Counted from the first letter of the stretch, positions 35,451 to 46,460 are shown. The stretch is DNA of 64,000 nucleotides from Anthostomella pinea (GCA_963556695.1 CAUWAG010000004.1:868001-932000), one strand, 5' to 3'. Notes: generated by a model not told the origin, from the letters alone. A program made the numbers and translations.

Positions 35451-36909
35451 CTTGGGCTTGGCAGCGGCGGCGGCGTGCTCGTCTCTCTGCTGTGGCGGAC
35501 AAGGTCGGTCATAGACTCATGTCGGCCTGTCTGTTGCTGCGATAAGGTTGTCGTCTTGATCCCGTCGGCGGCGGTGTCTTGGGAGAAAAGTACTGGAGGG
35601 CACTCGATCCTAGAAGTAGGATGACGACCCCTGCATATCCCACGTCGCAACTTGCAGGCAGCAGGCAGCAGGCTGCATTTCAGCTGCATTTGAGCTGCAT
35701 TTGATCGGCAGCGGTCTTGTGGAGACTGCTGAGCCGCACAGAAGCATCGGATATTGCGTCACAAGGCAATGCAATGCGCAGACTCTGCAGAGACATCGCG
35801 GCACAGCCCTATTGCGACCCTATCACCTTGTTGATTCGGACCATTATGATGGCCAGCTTGCCGCTGCCGGATCCCGCGGAATTGGTCGATCGACGTCAAT
35901 CAGGTATCACGACAAATAGAAGGCTGAAGTAACTGATGCAGAGGCGAGAAGCAGCACCCTGCACACGGCAAGGATTCTCGGGGGCCAAAAGGTCTCTTCA
36001 TGCCCGGCCAAGTGGGCATTAGTGAGGCTCACGATTTTTGGAGAAGGTAGTTCTTCAGTAATTGGTGAATACATAACCAAAGGAGGGTTGGACACAGATG
36101 CACGTAGAAGCATGGATGGCAAGAACGACTGACGTTGGAGGCAGGAGGCAGGAGGCAGGAGGGCCAAACCTTCGAAGCCCCACAACGGCTACATGTATCG
36201 CACGTCGTTACAGCCTTTTCTACTATTCTACTACCCAATAGACAGCTTGAAAACATAGCTGTCTAGTGGAAGAGCGTCATCCAAGCAACTTGTGCTGTTA
36301 TTCCGCTCCATCCTAAGTGCCGGAATGCAATCGGTCTCAAACGTCGTCTCCGCATACTGCGGCCGCCAAGTACACTTGGTGCAACACATGGTGCAACTCT
36401 GTGTGATAGAGGCAACGCGTCTACGAGTCGACACTGCTCATGGACAGCTTCACCATCCCCCATGAACAAAGCACAGGCCTGTGATTCATGGATCTTCAGA
36501 GCATCGTGTCTCTTCGGGTGGGTGGAATGGACAGACAGCAGCTTTCTCGGGCCAGTCCTCGGCTGCACCATCGACGGATGTAGCCTTGGGCTTTTACTCC
36601 ATCTTGGGACGAGTTTAAGAGAACTGCCGTCCCATGAGCGTACAGTTTGCTTGAGCAGCATTCATTGGAAACGGCAGGTTGCATAAAATTGTCTGGCCAT
36701 GAATGGTGACACTTGTACACCGTACTTGGCGGTAAAGACGATAGAAACACGACTCGCCGCGATCTCGCTATTGCCGTGACGGTCCCTTATGCATCTACGA
36801 ACTCCCTTTACGGTGCAGGGCCTGCTTGCAACCTGACCTTTTTTTCTCTCCGTGGCAAGAGGCCCACGTAAACACCGCGGTCTCGGATGCGAACTACGAT
36901 ATCCTAGCC
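35451..36909. other. Intergenic interval
   Basis: Holds the promoter of the DUF6536 gene. Short direct repeats occur: AGCTGCATTT units near 35671-35702 and GGAGGCA units near 36133-36160. No supported gene. Confidence 0.4.
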
Positions 36910-38048
36910 ATGTCGACGGGGACGGCGCAGAGTACGACCTGACCGGAAACTGACACGATTACAGACGCATTCCCGTCCCTTACGACCAGATTCGCCCCGG
37001 CGTCATCCTGTCTAAATCGGTACTACTTATCATCCATCTGGGAAGCGACCCTACTCGATATATACAGCGATGACAAAGATAGGCTCTATTCGGCCTGCCA
37101 ACCAGAGGGTTTTGATCGAGACTGGTTCTGGACCCAGCTATACAGCCCAAGGGTATGCCCACAAGATATGACAGTTGCCCATGCCACCAGTGCTACAGAC
37201 TACCTCAGGGGGTTTACCGAAAATTGTTGCCAAAGGTACTCGCTCTGAATCATTCCTTGACAGAAGATTTCAACCGCTGATTATAGGGGCGTATCAGTGG
37301 CTTTACCTACGATTTCAGCAGCTGTTTCTCGATGGTTTCGTCGCCTACCTCAGTTCTCATGTCGCCCGAAATAGCCTCAACCGACATTTGGACGGTCCTT
37401 CCCGAAGCGGTGGCACATCACCCGCCCATCACAGTGATATGGCAAACGACCAATTTGTCTTTGTTCGCCAACGATATCTCTTCACAAAGAGCCTCACTTG
37501 CAAGCTCAGTGGCCAAGTTCGGGTGGAACAGTGTTTCAACAACTTCGAATACACATGACACTCCTATGTCTACAGAACCTTCCGCGACGGAGACGCCAGG
37601 AATCGATGCACCAGTGGATTCGCAGACATCAGAAAAACACACGTTGAGTCCAGCTGTAATTGCAGCTATTGCAGTCGTAAGCTCGATCTCTCTTGCCTTG
37701 GCCTTTATGTCCATATGGGCATACCGCAGACGCCGTCAACGTCACCCTGTGCGACATGGAGCCGGACAAGAGTTGGATGCTACCCATACGAGTACTTGGA
37801 AGCGGTGGGTGGGAGGCGGATGGAGAGCAGAACTGAGCAGTCATGCGACGGCATGTAAGTTGGCTGATACAGAGACCTGTGCTGAGTTAGAGCATCTCCA
37901 CCAGTCTGAGCACAAGCGAAAGACCGAGCAAGAACCACCAGTGGAGCTGGATGGAACAGCGGCGACCACACAAGCCACACCACCAGTTTCTCATGGAGAG
38001 CGGGCAAGCGAGTCACCGACTCAAGAGTTGGTATCACCAATGGCATAA
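36910..38048 (+). CDS. Cys-containing single-pass membrane protein with Ser/Thr-rich ectodomain (3 exons)
   Basis: Proposed exons are 36910-36931, 36965-37235 and 37298-38048, giving 347 residues. The ectodomain has a motif set common in fungal proteins of unknown function: FAPASSCLNRYY, then LYSPRVCPQDMTV, then NCCQSGFTYDFSSCFS. The last is rebuilt across the 62-base second intron, whose acceptor at GTATCAG restores frame and motif. A Thr/Ser-rich stalk follows, then one membrane segment near 234-255 (SPAVIAAIAVVSSISLALAF) stopped by RRRRQRH and a charged tail. The layout suggests a cell-surface protein, perhaps wall-associated; that is inference. The first intron would be only 33 bases, so the 5' end is uncertain. 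An in-frame stop upstream of exon 2 means some spliced start is needed. Confidence 0.65.
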
Positions 38049-38410
38049 ACCTAGACGACCATGTTAGTCAAGTCACTACATACTGTTCAGAGTTTTGGAG
38101 ATCGGTTAGGTATTCAGACAAGTTTGAGAAGATTGGATGCGCGGTGGTTATCGGCATTCACTATTGGAGAGCTGGAGATCCAGTCCCAACAGCAGTTCGT
38201 TGGCCCCGCGTGCGTCATCATTCGGAGCATAGGACAGAGACGAAAGGACTTACTCTTGGGGGAGATAGACCAGATTGTAATACACATGGCTAGACCAAGT
38301 CTGACGAACAGTCCTCGTGCTGCATTGAGCCATACAGGCGTATCTGAAAGTCGGTACTGAAAACCGGACGGTATTCGGGGCTTGGACAGCTCACCCCCAT
38401 GACAGCAAGC
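38049..38410. other. Short convergent spacer
   Basis: 362 bases between the 3' ends of the membrane-protein gene and rrp7. Nothing supported in it. Confidence 0.4.
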
Positions 38411-39352
38411 TCAGGTCTCAGGCCGGAACTTTCCTCGCTTCTCCTTCATGGCCTGAACCTTCTTCCTGTCCTCGTCGAACCTCCTCAGCATATCAGCCTG
38501 CTCAGCCTTTCTTCGCTCGCGCAGCTGGAACCGGTAGAAGTCTTGCATGTCATCCTGTTTCTTCTTCTGCTTGTCCAGCATCCTCTGTTTCGCCTCTTCC
38601 GCTTCGTCTCGGTTGGCAGGAGCGCTTCGGCCGCCGCGCGTAACAGTGACGAAGCCGTCCTCGTCTGGCTCGTTTCGCAGCCTCTTGGCCAACTGGTTGG
38701 CCTCCTCCTCTTTCCTGTTGAAGACGGTGAAGTATGCGTCCATCACATCTTGGACTACGTCGTTGCCTGGGTACGACATCTTGTTGTGCGCCTTCAACCA
38801 CAGTGAGCCGAGAGGCGGGGCCTTGTCCTTGACACCCTCTCCCCATACAGGATATTTCTTAGACTTCTTGAGCTTCCGCACGGCTTTCAGGACAGCCTCG
38901 ACGCTCTTCTCGTCAGCGAGTAGGGCCACAGCGGAGCTACCACTCCGATGCAGCTGTCGTGTCCATGTATCGGGCAGTTCGGCGGCAGCTTCTTCCCTCT
39001 TATGCTGCAGTTCTTCGTCTTCTCTCTTTCTCTTCTTGTGCATTTTTGCTAGCCGCTCAGCTTGTGCCGGCTCGTGAGAAGTTTTCGCAACCTTCCTGTC
39101 CTGCTCGAACGTGATGCTCTCGAATCGACCGGCGCCGACCAGGTTTGCGAATAAAGCTCGGAAATGGGGTTCAGTACTGTCGACAGGAACGTTCGCTAGG
39201 AAGAGACATCGAGAATCGTTGGCCGTGGCTATCCTGGGGGCGTTACGACGAAGATACAAGTAGTGCGTTGCTTGTACAGGATACGATGGTAGAGGAGGTA
39301 TCGATACTGGGAGGGTCGCGAAGTCCTCTGAGGACGTCGGCATCTCGGCCAT
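38411..39352 (-). CDS. rrp7: Rrp7, ribosomal RNA processing protein
   Basis: Component of the UTP-C part of the small-subunit processome in the nucleolus, needed for 18S rRNA maturation. Single exon of 313 residues. The first ATG at 39352 gives MAEMPTSSEDFATLPVSIPP; the 14 codons upstream open at TTG and are dropped. An RRM-like N-terminal domain carries RCLFLANVPVDST near 51-63. A Lys/Arg/Glu-rich helical stretch follows, then the RRP7 C-terminal domain: NQLAKRLRNEPDEDGFVTVT near 224-243, FYRFQLRERRK near 278-288 and the basic end EKRGKFRPET. It is divergent from the Nudix gene across 544 bases. Confidence 0.93.
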   Translation of the reverse strand: MAEMPTSSEDFATLPVSIPPLPSYPVQATHYLYLRRNAPRIATANDSRCLFLANVPVDSTEPHFRALFANLVGAGRFESITFEQDRKVAKTSHEPAQAERLAKMHKKRKREDEELQHKREEAAAELPDTWTRQLHRSGSSAVALLADEKSVEAVLKAVRKLKKSKKYPVWGEGVKDKAPPLGSLWLKAHNKMSYPGNDVVQDVMDAYFTVFNRKEEEANQLAKRLRNEPDEDGFVTVTRGGRSAPANRDEAEEAKQRMLDKQKKKQDDMQDFYRFQLRERRKAEQADMLRRFDEDRKKVQAMKEKRGKFRPET

Positions 39353-39896
39353 GGCTATGGCGCAACCTGATAGTCGTGGGAGAACAACGTTCAAAACCTG
39401 CGAGCAACGTGTTGCAAGCTGTGGATCGCGGCCAATCGTCAGATTTTGTGATATTCTCGCCGTAATGCTGAGTTGAAAAAAGTGAAAGTGGGATGTTGCA
39501 GAAATTCGGCGCCTCTTGAAAATTTAGTGGACCGTTTGGACAGCGTGACTGGCACCTGTCAATTCTCTATAACGGCTGGCAGCTGCCGTTTGTTGTTGCA
39601 TCATCACACCTGCACACATGACAGTTGGACACACCCAGCAACTCAGCAACTCATCAACGCAGTCGACATAACAGGCGCCATTTGGAGAAAGACCTGACTA
39701 CCGCAGAAACCTCTGACAGCGATCGGATAACTGTGAGTCCGCCAGCGGAGAGATCAACTGGCACGGCTAACAGGGACCTAGTTTTACATGACGCAACTGG
39801 TCACAAACCATCAGTGAACGCCATTGGTTTGCAAACATCTCATCGTCGTCACCCCAACAGCCGTTGCCTCAACAAAAAGGCACTGATCTGCAGCGT
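39353..39896. promoter_or_regulatory. Divergent promoter region, rrp7 / Nudix gene
   Basis: 544 bases separating two start codons that point away from each other. It must contain both core promoters. I see no clear TATA box. Confidence 0.4.
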
Positions 39897-40728
39897 ATGC
39901 ATATGCTTTCATACCGCACCATCCCGCGCCTACAAAGACACCGCCTCTCAGCATTAACTCTCTCGTCATCACCCGCAGCCAGAGCAGCTCTTCGCCGGCC
40001 TTTCAGCATGTCTCAAGCAACGCAGGAGCCCGTGCTCAACAAGGTCTCGAAGCTGCCCATTGACGAGGCGAAATGGATCACTCTCAAGAAGCTCGACTAT
40101 ACGGACCAGACGGGAACGCAGCGCACGTGGGAGATGGCCACGCGCAAGACCCGCGGCAAGGCCGGCGTCGACGCCGTGGCCATGGGCAACATCCTCGTCC
40201 ACCCGTCGAAGCCGCCGTCGACGATGATCGTGATCCAGTAGTAAGTGTCGTGTTTTCTTGTCACCATGAAAAACTTCATACATTTTTCGGTAAAATTAAT
40301 TTTGCTAACGGTGAAAAAGTCGCCCCCCGCTCGACGCGTACACCGTGGAGTGGCCGGCGGGGCTCATCGACGCCGACGAGACGGCCGAGCAGGCCGCCGT
40401 GCGCGAGTTCCGCGAGGAGACGGGCTACGACTGCCGCGTGTTGAGCATGAGCCCCGCCCAGGCTGCCGACCCGGGCATGAGTGATGCGAACATGGTGCTG
40501 GCCATGGTCGAGGTGCAGCTGCGCGAGGGAGATCCGATGCCGGAGCAGCGCCTAGATGACGGCGAGCGCATCGAGCGCGTCGTGGTGCCCCTTACTGAGT
40601 TCTACGATCGTCTCGTCGAATACGCCACAAAGGACCGCTTCGTCGTCGCCGCGAAGCTCTTTCACTTTGCCGCTGGCATGCAGTTTGCTCAGACACAGAA
40701 GTACGTCAAGTTCCCGGAGCAGGGTTGA
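39897..40728 (+). CDS. Nudix hydrolase, ADP-ribose pyrophosphatase type (2 exons)
   Basis: Nudix enzyme resembling ADP-ribose pyrophosphatases, which split ADP-ribose to AMP and ribose 5-phosphate; substrate is inferred from overall resemblance only. Exons 39897-40240 and 40320-40728, intron 79 bases (GTAAGT...GCTAAC...AAG), 250 residues. The Nudix box GLIDADETAEQAAVREFREE followed by TGY is complete, with every Glu for metal binding present. The junction rebuilds QYRPPLDAYTVEWPAG just before it. The long start MHMLSYRTIPRLQRHRLSAL has the Arg/Ser/Leu make-up of a mitochondrial presequence. A second ATG (MSQATQEPVLNKV) would give a cytosolic form. Confidence 0.9.
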
Positions 40729-41340
40729 TGCGGAAGGGATTAGGGGGAAAGGGCGATACCAAGGTCAGGGTTTCAGGCTTTCGAGACGAGTCCGATGAGC
40801 ACCGGTCAAAGAAGACGCCCGAGGTGTATTTCTTGCTACATCATTCAGACTTCCGCCAGCGTAGCGAAGACCGTTTGCTGAAGACTCTGTTAGACTTGTT
40901 GCCGGTATTGAGAAGGTACACGGCCAAAATATGAGCTACACTTCCACACAGGCACCGAGTACTTTATTTTCTTGACCTTTCCCAAGCTCGTCTCGAGACA
41001 CTTTCTCCCAGGCATGGCAGAGCAAGGCGTCCTCTTTCGTGGTAGTCTCTCTTGCCCCTGAATTGGCCAAGGCGGCCGCTTCGGACGGGAATGCTGTCAC
41101 CCCGGTATCCTCGCGGGCCTCCTTGTTCAGCACGCCACATGTTCTCCCGCTTCGCGTGCTCATCTTGTCAGTTGCAGGATATGTGAGATCTTCGGGTTTC
41201 CGAGTCCATCCATCCACATCCATACATAAACTTGCAAGCTACGCTCATACGAGAAGAAGCGATTAGACAAAGTTTCCCCAACAGCCACACGGCGAAGCTT
41301 ATAGCCCAGCCCCTTCCTTGTTAATGTGTGTACTACCTAA
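40729..41340. other. Intergenic interval
   Basis: 3' flank of the Nudix gene and spacer; no supported gene. Confidence 0.4.
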
Positions 41341-41477
41341 CGGTACAGGACATATATACGAGTATGATGGGTTAATTTGGTAGCCGGGTTCGTACGGCCT
41401 AGCGGAGTATTGTTAAAGAATATCCTTATTCTATATCCTTAGGCACAGCGGTTCGATTCCTCTAGCGGCTGAAACAT
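41341..41477 (+). repeat. tRNA-like dispersed repeat (SINE-like), copy 2
   Basis: Plus-strand copy of the element at 7472-7609. A-box-like GGCCTAGCGG is at 41396-41405 and a perfect B box GGTTCGATTCC is at 41450-41460. A six-T run at about 41482-41487 fits a pol III terminator. The T-arm pairs with one mismatch (AGCGG/CCTCT) and five of seven acceptor pairs form, but the D and anticodon arms are irregular. Confidence 0.6.
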
Positions 41478-42050
41478 TTCATTTTTTATATTTTGGCCCT
41501 TCCCACTCTACCGAATTTGGACTTCGCTTGATTCGATCTCTCATACCTCTGAGGTGAGCATTAATGGCATGGTCGTGGAACAATACCGGTAGTATCAAGG
41601 GCTCAATTGCTCTGAGAGGTTCCGTAAAGGGAGACCACGTGCCAGTCAAAAGGGCGGTGGTGCATACAAGGTCTAGTCGGCCTAGTCAATGATTTTTACA
41701 ATTCCTTCGAAGATACAACCCCGGGGGAATAGCATTCGCCGATCGGGCTCTTTGATAAAACCGGGAAACCGGCCGGTCCTCCTATGACTCTTCGTCTAGG
41801 CCGTCTTCGGCAGCCGTCTTGGCTGCAAGTGTGCGGCGCGGTCCGCGCACACCATAATCCATAAAAAGCCAAACCCCGGGCGGATGCCAATGATCCGTAG
41901 GATTCAAATACTCCGCGTATCCACTTCCAATGAGTTGGTTGGAACGGGAATGCCTTGATTATGTAGGTTTGTGCGATGGCTGCGACCAGTTGATCGTAGA
42001 CAGGATATCGGTCCATCGTTACTTCGGTCGCTCTAGTCGACATCATCAAC
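41478..42050. other. Upstream region of the MFS transporter gene
   Basis: No supported gene; presumed promoter of the transporter at its right end. Confidence 0.4.
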
Positions 42051-43676
42051 ATGGGCGTGGTTGGCAATGCGCGACAGTTCCTCTCCGGGACGAAGAAGGA
42101 TTCTGCGTCGAAGCCTCCCTACCTGCTCCCACTCCGCTCCTCGACGACATTGATAGTACTTACTGGTGAGCTTACGAAACCTTCCACCTCTTATTGGCTT
42201 ATATACTGATTCGGAAAAGTGAATCTGGCCATCTTCACCGACATCTTCTATTACGCCCTAGTAATCCCAGTCATCCCCTTCTCCCTCACCGTCCAAGTCG
42301 GCATTCCAGAGGACCAAGTCCAGCACTGGACGTCAATCCTGCTAGCCTGCTACAGCGTCGCCCTGTTCATCGGCAGTCCCATCGCGGGGCTGTACGCAGA
42401 CCACACATCGTCGAGGCGATGGCCGCTCCTCATCGGCCTGGTAGCGCTCGCCGCATCAACGCTGTTACTATGCTTCGGCAACTCAATAGGCTTGTTGGTC
42501 TTGGGTAGGATCCTCCAGGGGTTCAGCGCATCCGTCGTCTGGAGTGTCGGCTGCGCGCTACTCGTCGATACCATGGACAGCGCCGTGGGTGTGGCGATGG
42601 GCTATGTCATGACCTCTATGAGTGTCGGTCTCCTAATTGCACCTGTCATCGGCGGCGCTGTCTACGGTGCTGTGGGCTATTATCCTGTTTATTACATCGC
42701 GTTTGGCATCGTCGCTGTTGACGTTTTGCTAAGGCTGTTCATGATCGAGAAGAAGGTCGCGAGACAGTGGATCAGGGAGGAGGAGCCCAGCCCCTCGGAA
42801 ACCGAAAAGCCTTCGCGCGACGTCGAGAAGGCAGTCTCTACGATAGGGTCGCGCACAGAGGACGCGCCGCAAGATGCCGTCGCGGCCTCGGTAGTAGCAG
42901 GCAGTGCCCAGACTCGACAGCCCAAGACAGGACCAGAGCCTGAAAAGGCGGCAGATATCCCTCAACAGGACTCCAGGGACCCTTCACCGGTACCTCAGAG
43001 CCCTGCCAAACCCCGCCCACTCGTCGTGCTCCTCAAGTCACCAAGGCTGCTCGCCGCCCTCTACGGCGTGGTAGTCCAAGCTGGCATCATGATGGGGTTC
43101 GACGCCGTGCTAGCCCTGTTCGTGCAGCGCACATTCCACTGGAACTCCACCGCCGCTGGAATCCTCTTCCTAGCAATCTTCCTTCCGGGCTTCGTCTCGC
43201 CGCTCGTCGGCTGGCTCTCCGACAAGTACGGCGCCAAATGGCCGTCGTTCGCCGGGTTCTGCTTTACGGTGCCCCTCCTCGTCTGTCTGCGCTTCGTCAC
43301 CGAGAGCACCATCGGGCACAAGGTCCTCCTCGGCTTCCTCCTGGGTCTCCTCGGTACGGCGCTCGCGTTCTCGAATACCCCTCTCATGGCCGAGATCAGT
43401 TATGTTATTGAGGAGAAGGCTGCCGAGAACCCGGGGGTCTTTGGCGAGAAGGGCGTCTATGGGCTTGGGTATGGTCTCTTCACCATGGCGTTCGCGCTGG
43501 GAGGCACGATCGGACCGCTGTGGGCTGGGTATGTTGTCGCTTCCGCGGGGTGGGGTACCATGACTTGGAGCTTCGCGGTCTGGGCGGCTTCGGGTGCGGT
43601 GGTCATCGTTGTATGGCTGGGTGGGCAAGTTAAGAAGCCTGAGAAGCCACCAGTAGGCCCACGGGAGAGCGGGTGA
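42051..43676 (+). CDS. Major facilitator superfamily transporter (DHA1-like, 2 exons)
   Basis: Proton-coupled exporter of the 12-helix drug:H+ antiporter type; cargo unknown. Exons 42051-42165 and 42220-43676, with a 54-base intron (GTGAGC...AAAG), 523 residues. The join gives RSSTTLIVLTVNLAIFTDIF, a normal first helix; without exon 1 the frame would open with GTG. MFS motif A appears as GLYADHTSSRRWPLLIG after helix 2 and again, degenerate, as GWLSDKYGAKW in the second half. A hydrophilic central loop of about 100 residues, rich in Glu, Ser and Pro, separates the two six-helix bundles and could be a regulatory or ubiquitination site. It most resembles fungal transporters annotated as vesicular-amine-like. 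No biosynthetic gene adjoins it, so a resistance role is not supported. Confidence 0.9.
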
Positions 43677-44019
43677 TGCGTGTAGTAGGTTCTCTTACGA
43701 TTGGGGTATCCACGTCGTCAGACAATCGCGGAACAATCGCGGAACAATGTGTGAAAGCCAAGACGCCCCTTCCCACAACCTCCAGCTTGGACTCAACTTA
43801 CATACTTGAGCTGCTAGGATACAGAGTGAACAGATATGATCAATAGTTGTGTGATGAATATCTATACACCGCGAGTTCCTAGTCTCAAAAATTGTAATGG
43901 CCCGCGCAAACACATCTCGGAGGCAGGTGGTCAACGTATAGGGTATCAGGTCTCCCTTCTTCATGTTCTGCTCTCCTTTCAACTCCCCGGGTTCTTCAAG
44001 CTTCCATGGGCTACAATCG
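43677..44019. other. Intergenic interval
   Basis: 343 bases after the transporter gene; includes a direct repeat of CAATCGCGGAA near 43725-43746. No gene. Confidence 0.4.
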
Positions 44020-44205
44020 GCCCTCGTAACTCTCCGTCGACGCACCCGATATTCTCTACATTCGTAAGTGGAATAAGCACCTCGGGATAAGCAGATTCAT
44101 TTCATTAAGCCACCGTTGATGCTTATTCCTGCATTATTATTCCGCAAATTAAACACCTGCATATCCAGGACCTAGCATAAGGGGGTGTATGCACAAACCC
44201 CTCCC
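44020..44205. repeat. MITE-like hairpin element, copy A (degenerate)
   Basis: Shares its plan with copies at 53378-53586 and 56829-56976. The left end (GCCCTCGTAACTCTCCGTCG) resembles copy B's left end. A central double hairpin at 44069-44144 has two left arms of GGAATAAGCA type and two right arms of TGCTTATTCC type. The right end (GGGGGTGTATGCACAAACCC) is a worn form of the GTGTACGGAGAC terminus. No coding capacity. Confidence 0.55.
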
Positions 44206-44454
44206 TGAGCTCAGTGTAGCCGGTTTGGTTCCCATATGAGAGACGACCTCCTCTGAACGGGCACTTGCCCAGTAGAACACGATTGTTCACACCATGGCGG
44301 AACTCCAGAAGATCAAACCTGTCATGATCCTGGACTGAGGGGGTGTTATCACTACGTGTGATAGGGACCAATCTGAGTGACTACCCCCAATGGCTATAGC
44401 CTCCATGTCGTAGTATTTTGGTTGATGGCTATTCGTTAACAAATCCATCCCCAA
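44206..44454. other. Spacer between hairpin element A and the Fot1/pogo-like transposon
   Basis: No gene or repeat recognised. Confidence 0.35.
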
Positions 44455-46460
44455 GCTGTGAAAGGTCCTCGTGGTGTTGACAGCCTCGGGATAACATCTC
44501 CCACCCCCCTGCGGACCACCCCCCCGCGGACCAGCGCGTTCTGACCCACAAACGCGTAATTCACCAACCACCAGGATTATGGTGATCCACCATCTACACC
44601 ATCACTTTTACATCTTTTTTTTCATAAGCACACTATTTGAATCCTTATCTACTGCTGAATCTCATGATGTTATTTTACGACCGTCAAATAAAAGCTGAAA
44701 CCGCCATTTTGGCCATCCAACACGGAGCTCCAGTCTGCTCGTCAGCCCTCGAATGGCAAATCAGTCGCTCGTACGTCAACCGACGAATCTCTGGCACCCC
44801 AACGCGGAATGAGACCAGCGCTCTCCAACAGGCTCTCTCACCGTATCTTGAACATAAGCTGGCAAGCTGGGCCCTGGGGCAAGCACGGCTAGGGTATTCT
44901 CCGGCGGTCTCTAAGTTCCGTCTCATGGCCCAGCGGATGCTCCATGCCACCGGGGATGCTCGAGAATTAGGGAAAAATTGGGCATCCAAGTTCCTGTCTC
45001 GAAACCCGGAAGTCAAGATAATAAAGTCTCATGTTATCGACTACAACCGAGTGAATGGTGCTACAGCGGCAAATATCAACATTTTTTTCGATCAGTGTGA
45101 CGCCCCTGACGTGGTTAACCTCATGCCAGCACGCTGGTACAACGTCGACGAAATGGGAATCGCCCAGGGGGTTGGGGACTCCCATTGGGTGGTCTCCGAG
45201 GCCTCCGGCAACGTGGCTATGAAGAAAGGGGTCGAGAAGGGTGAATAGATAACTGCCTTAAAGTGTGTGAGCGGATCTGGTGAGACCTTGCCGCCGCTGG
45301 TGATTCTCAAGGGCATTAACGTACAAATCCAGTAATTTAGCAACCAAAATGAGGGCAAATTCACTGACTAGAGGTTTATTACGTCGCCCAATGGATGGAC
45401 CTCGAATCCCATTGTGTTAGAATGGTTTCAACGTATCTTTATTCCTCACATTCGGGAGGTCCACGGCAACACATGGGTGGTTTTGGTGTGTGATGGCCAC
45501 GACTCCCACACGAATGACGAGTTCCTAGCCACCTGCTTGAGAAACAAAATATGGTTGATCTTTTATGAACCTCACTGCTCCTATGTAGTCCAGGTGTTAG
45601 ATGTGGGAGTCTTCAATTTGGTGAAGAAAAGGTTGAAGACCTTACTCCAGGAGACGCCCAGCGGCCGTCTGGGACTCAGGCCATCTAAGGAGGAGGTTTT
45701 GGAGTGCTACGAGCAGGCCCGGAAGGACACAATGACGCTCCTCAATATCAGAATTGCCTGGAAAAAGACTGGGATTGTTCCTCGCAACAGAGCAGAGGCG
45801 TTAAAGTCGAAATATGTGATTCTGGAGGACAAGGGGGTGGCCAGGGCACGCCAGAGGGACCCTAAGGCTTCCGAGCGAGCCACAACACCAGATTTTCTCG
45901 AGATGGTAGCTAAAACCATTGTCACAACACCCTCTGGAAGCCGGGCTTTGCGGGAGAGTGCTCGAAAGCTCGAAAGAAAGGACCCTTCCTTTGGGGGGCC
46001 CTCTGAGCGCTTGTTGGTGCAGAAGGCTAGCAAGGCCATGGATGTTCAGGCTGCTACCATTACAAATCTACGGGCCAAATATGAGCTGTTTGAGGCTCAA
46101 GTGGCTAAAAAGGCTAATACCATTCGAAAAGCAGTCAAACCAACACTAGGGGAACGATTCGTCACAATGGCTAACATAAGGGAGGCCAAAATGGAGCTGA
46201 GGAACAGGAGGGTCTATAGGGACTCCGCTGCAGGCGAAGAGGTCCCACAAGAGGTCCCTGGTGAAGATTTAGGGTCGGAATCGGATTCTGGGAGCTGTAT
46301 TATGATTAGAACACCACGACCTTAGTGTATTTAGCAACTGTGGTGGTTGTAGATGGCTTCATCTGAATGAGAGTGGTGTGGTGTGGAGTGGTCCGTGGGG
46401 GGGTGGTCCGCAGGGGGGGGTGAGATGTTAGGGGGTGAACACACGGAACTCTTTCACAGC
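44455..46460 (+). mobile_element. Fot1/pogo-like DNA transposon with long terminal inverted repeats
   Basis: About 2.0 kb. The inverted ends run from GCTGTGAAAG at 44455 to its complement ending at 46460 and stay alignable for about 80 bases. The best-kept part starts at 44494 and ends at 46428 (ACATCTC, a C run, TGCGGACC, another C run, GCGGACCA). A TA dinucleotide flanks that inner part on both sides, so either the TIR is long and imperfect or the true ends are the inner ones. One transposase frame lies inside on the plus strand. Confidence 0.8.
44664..46325 (+). pseudogene. Fot1/pogo-like transposase, three premature stops
   Basis: One continuous frame from ATG 44664 to TAG 46323-46325, about 553 codons, interrupted by TAG 45246, TAA 45333 and TAG 45369 with no frameshift. 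It reads as a DDE_1/CENP-B-type transposase. The N-terminus has helix-turn-helix domains (ETAILAIQHGAP, then NWASKFLSRNPEVK). The catalytic core shows ARWYNVDEMGIAQG, CDGHDSHTNDEFL and EPHCSYVVQVLDVGVFN. All three stops fall where the family usually has tryptophan (GE-stop-ITAL, Q-stop-FSNQ, D-stop-RFITSPNGW). The copy cannot make full-length enzyme. Confidence 0.85.

Noticed and set aside
38547..39077. 176-codon plus-strand frame opposite rrp7
   Set aside because: Ser/Phe/Leu-rich shadow of a Lys/Glu-rich gene.
42051..43676. MFS transporter as part of a secondary-metabolite cluster with the Pls-like gene
   Set aside because: They are 13 kb apart with unrelated and mobile sequences between; no link can be shown.
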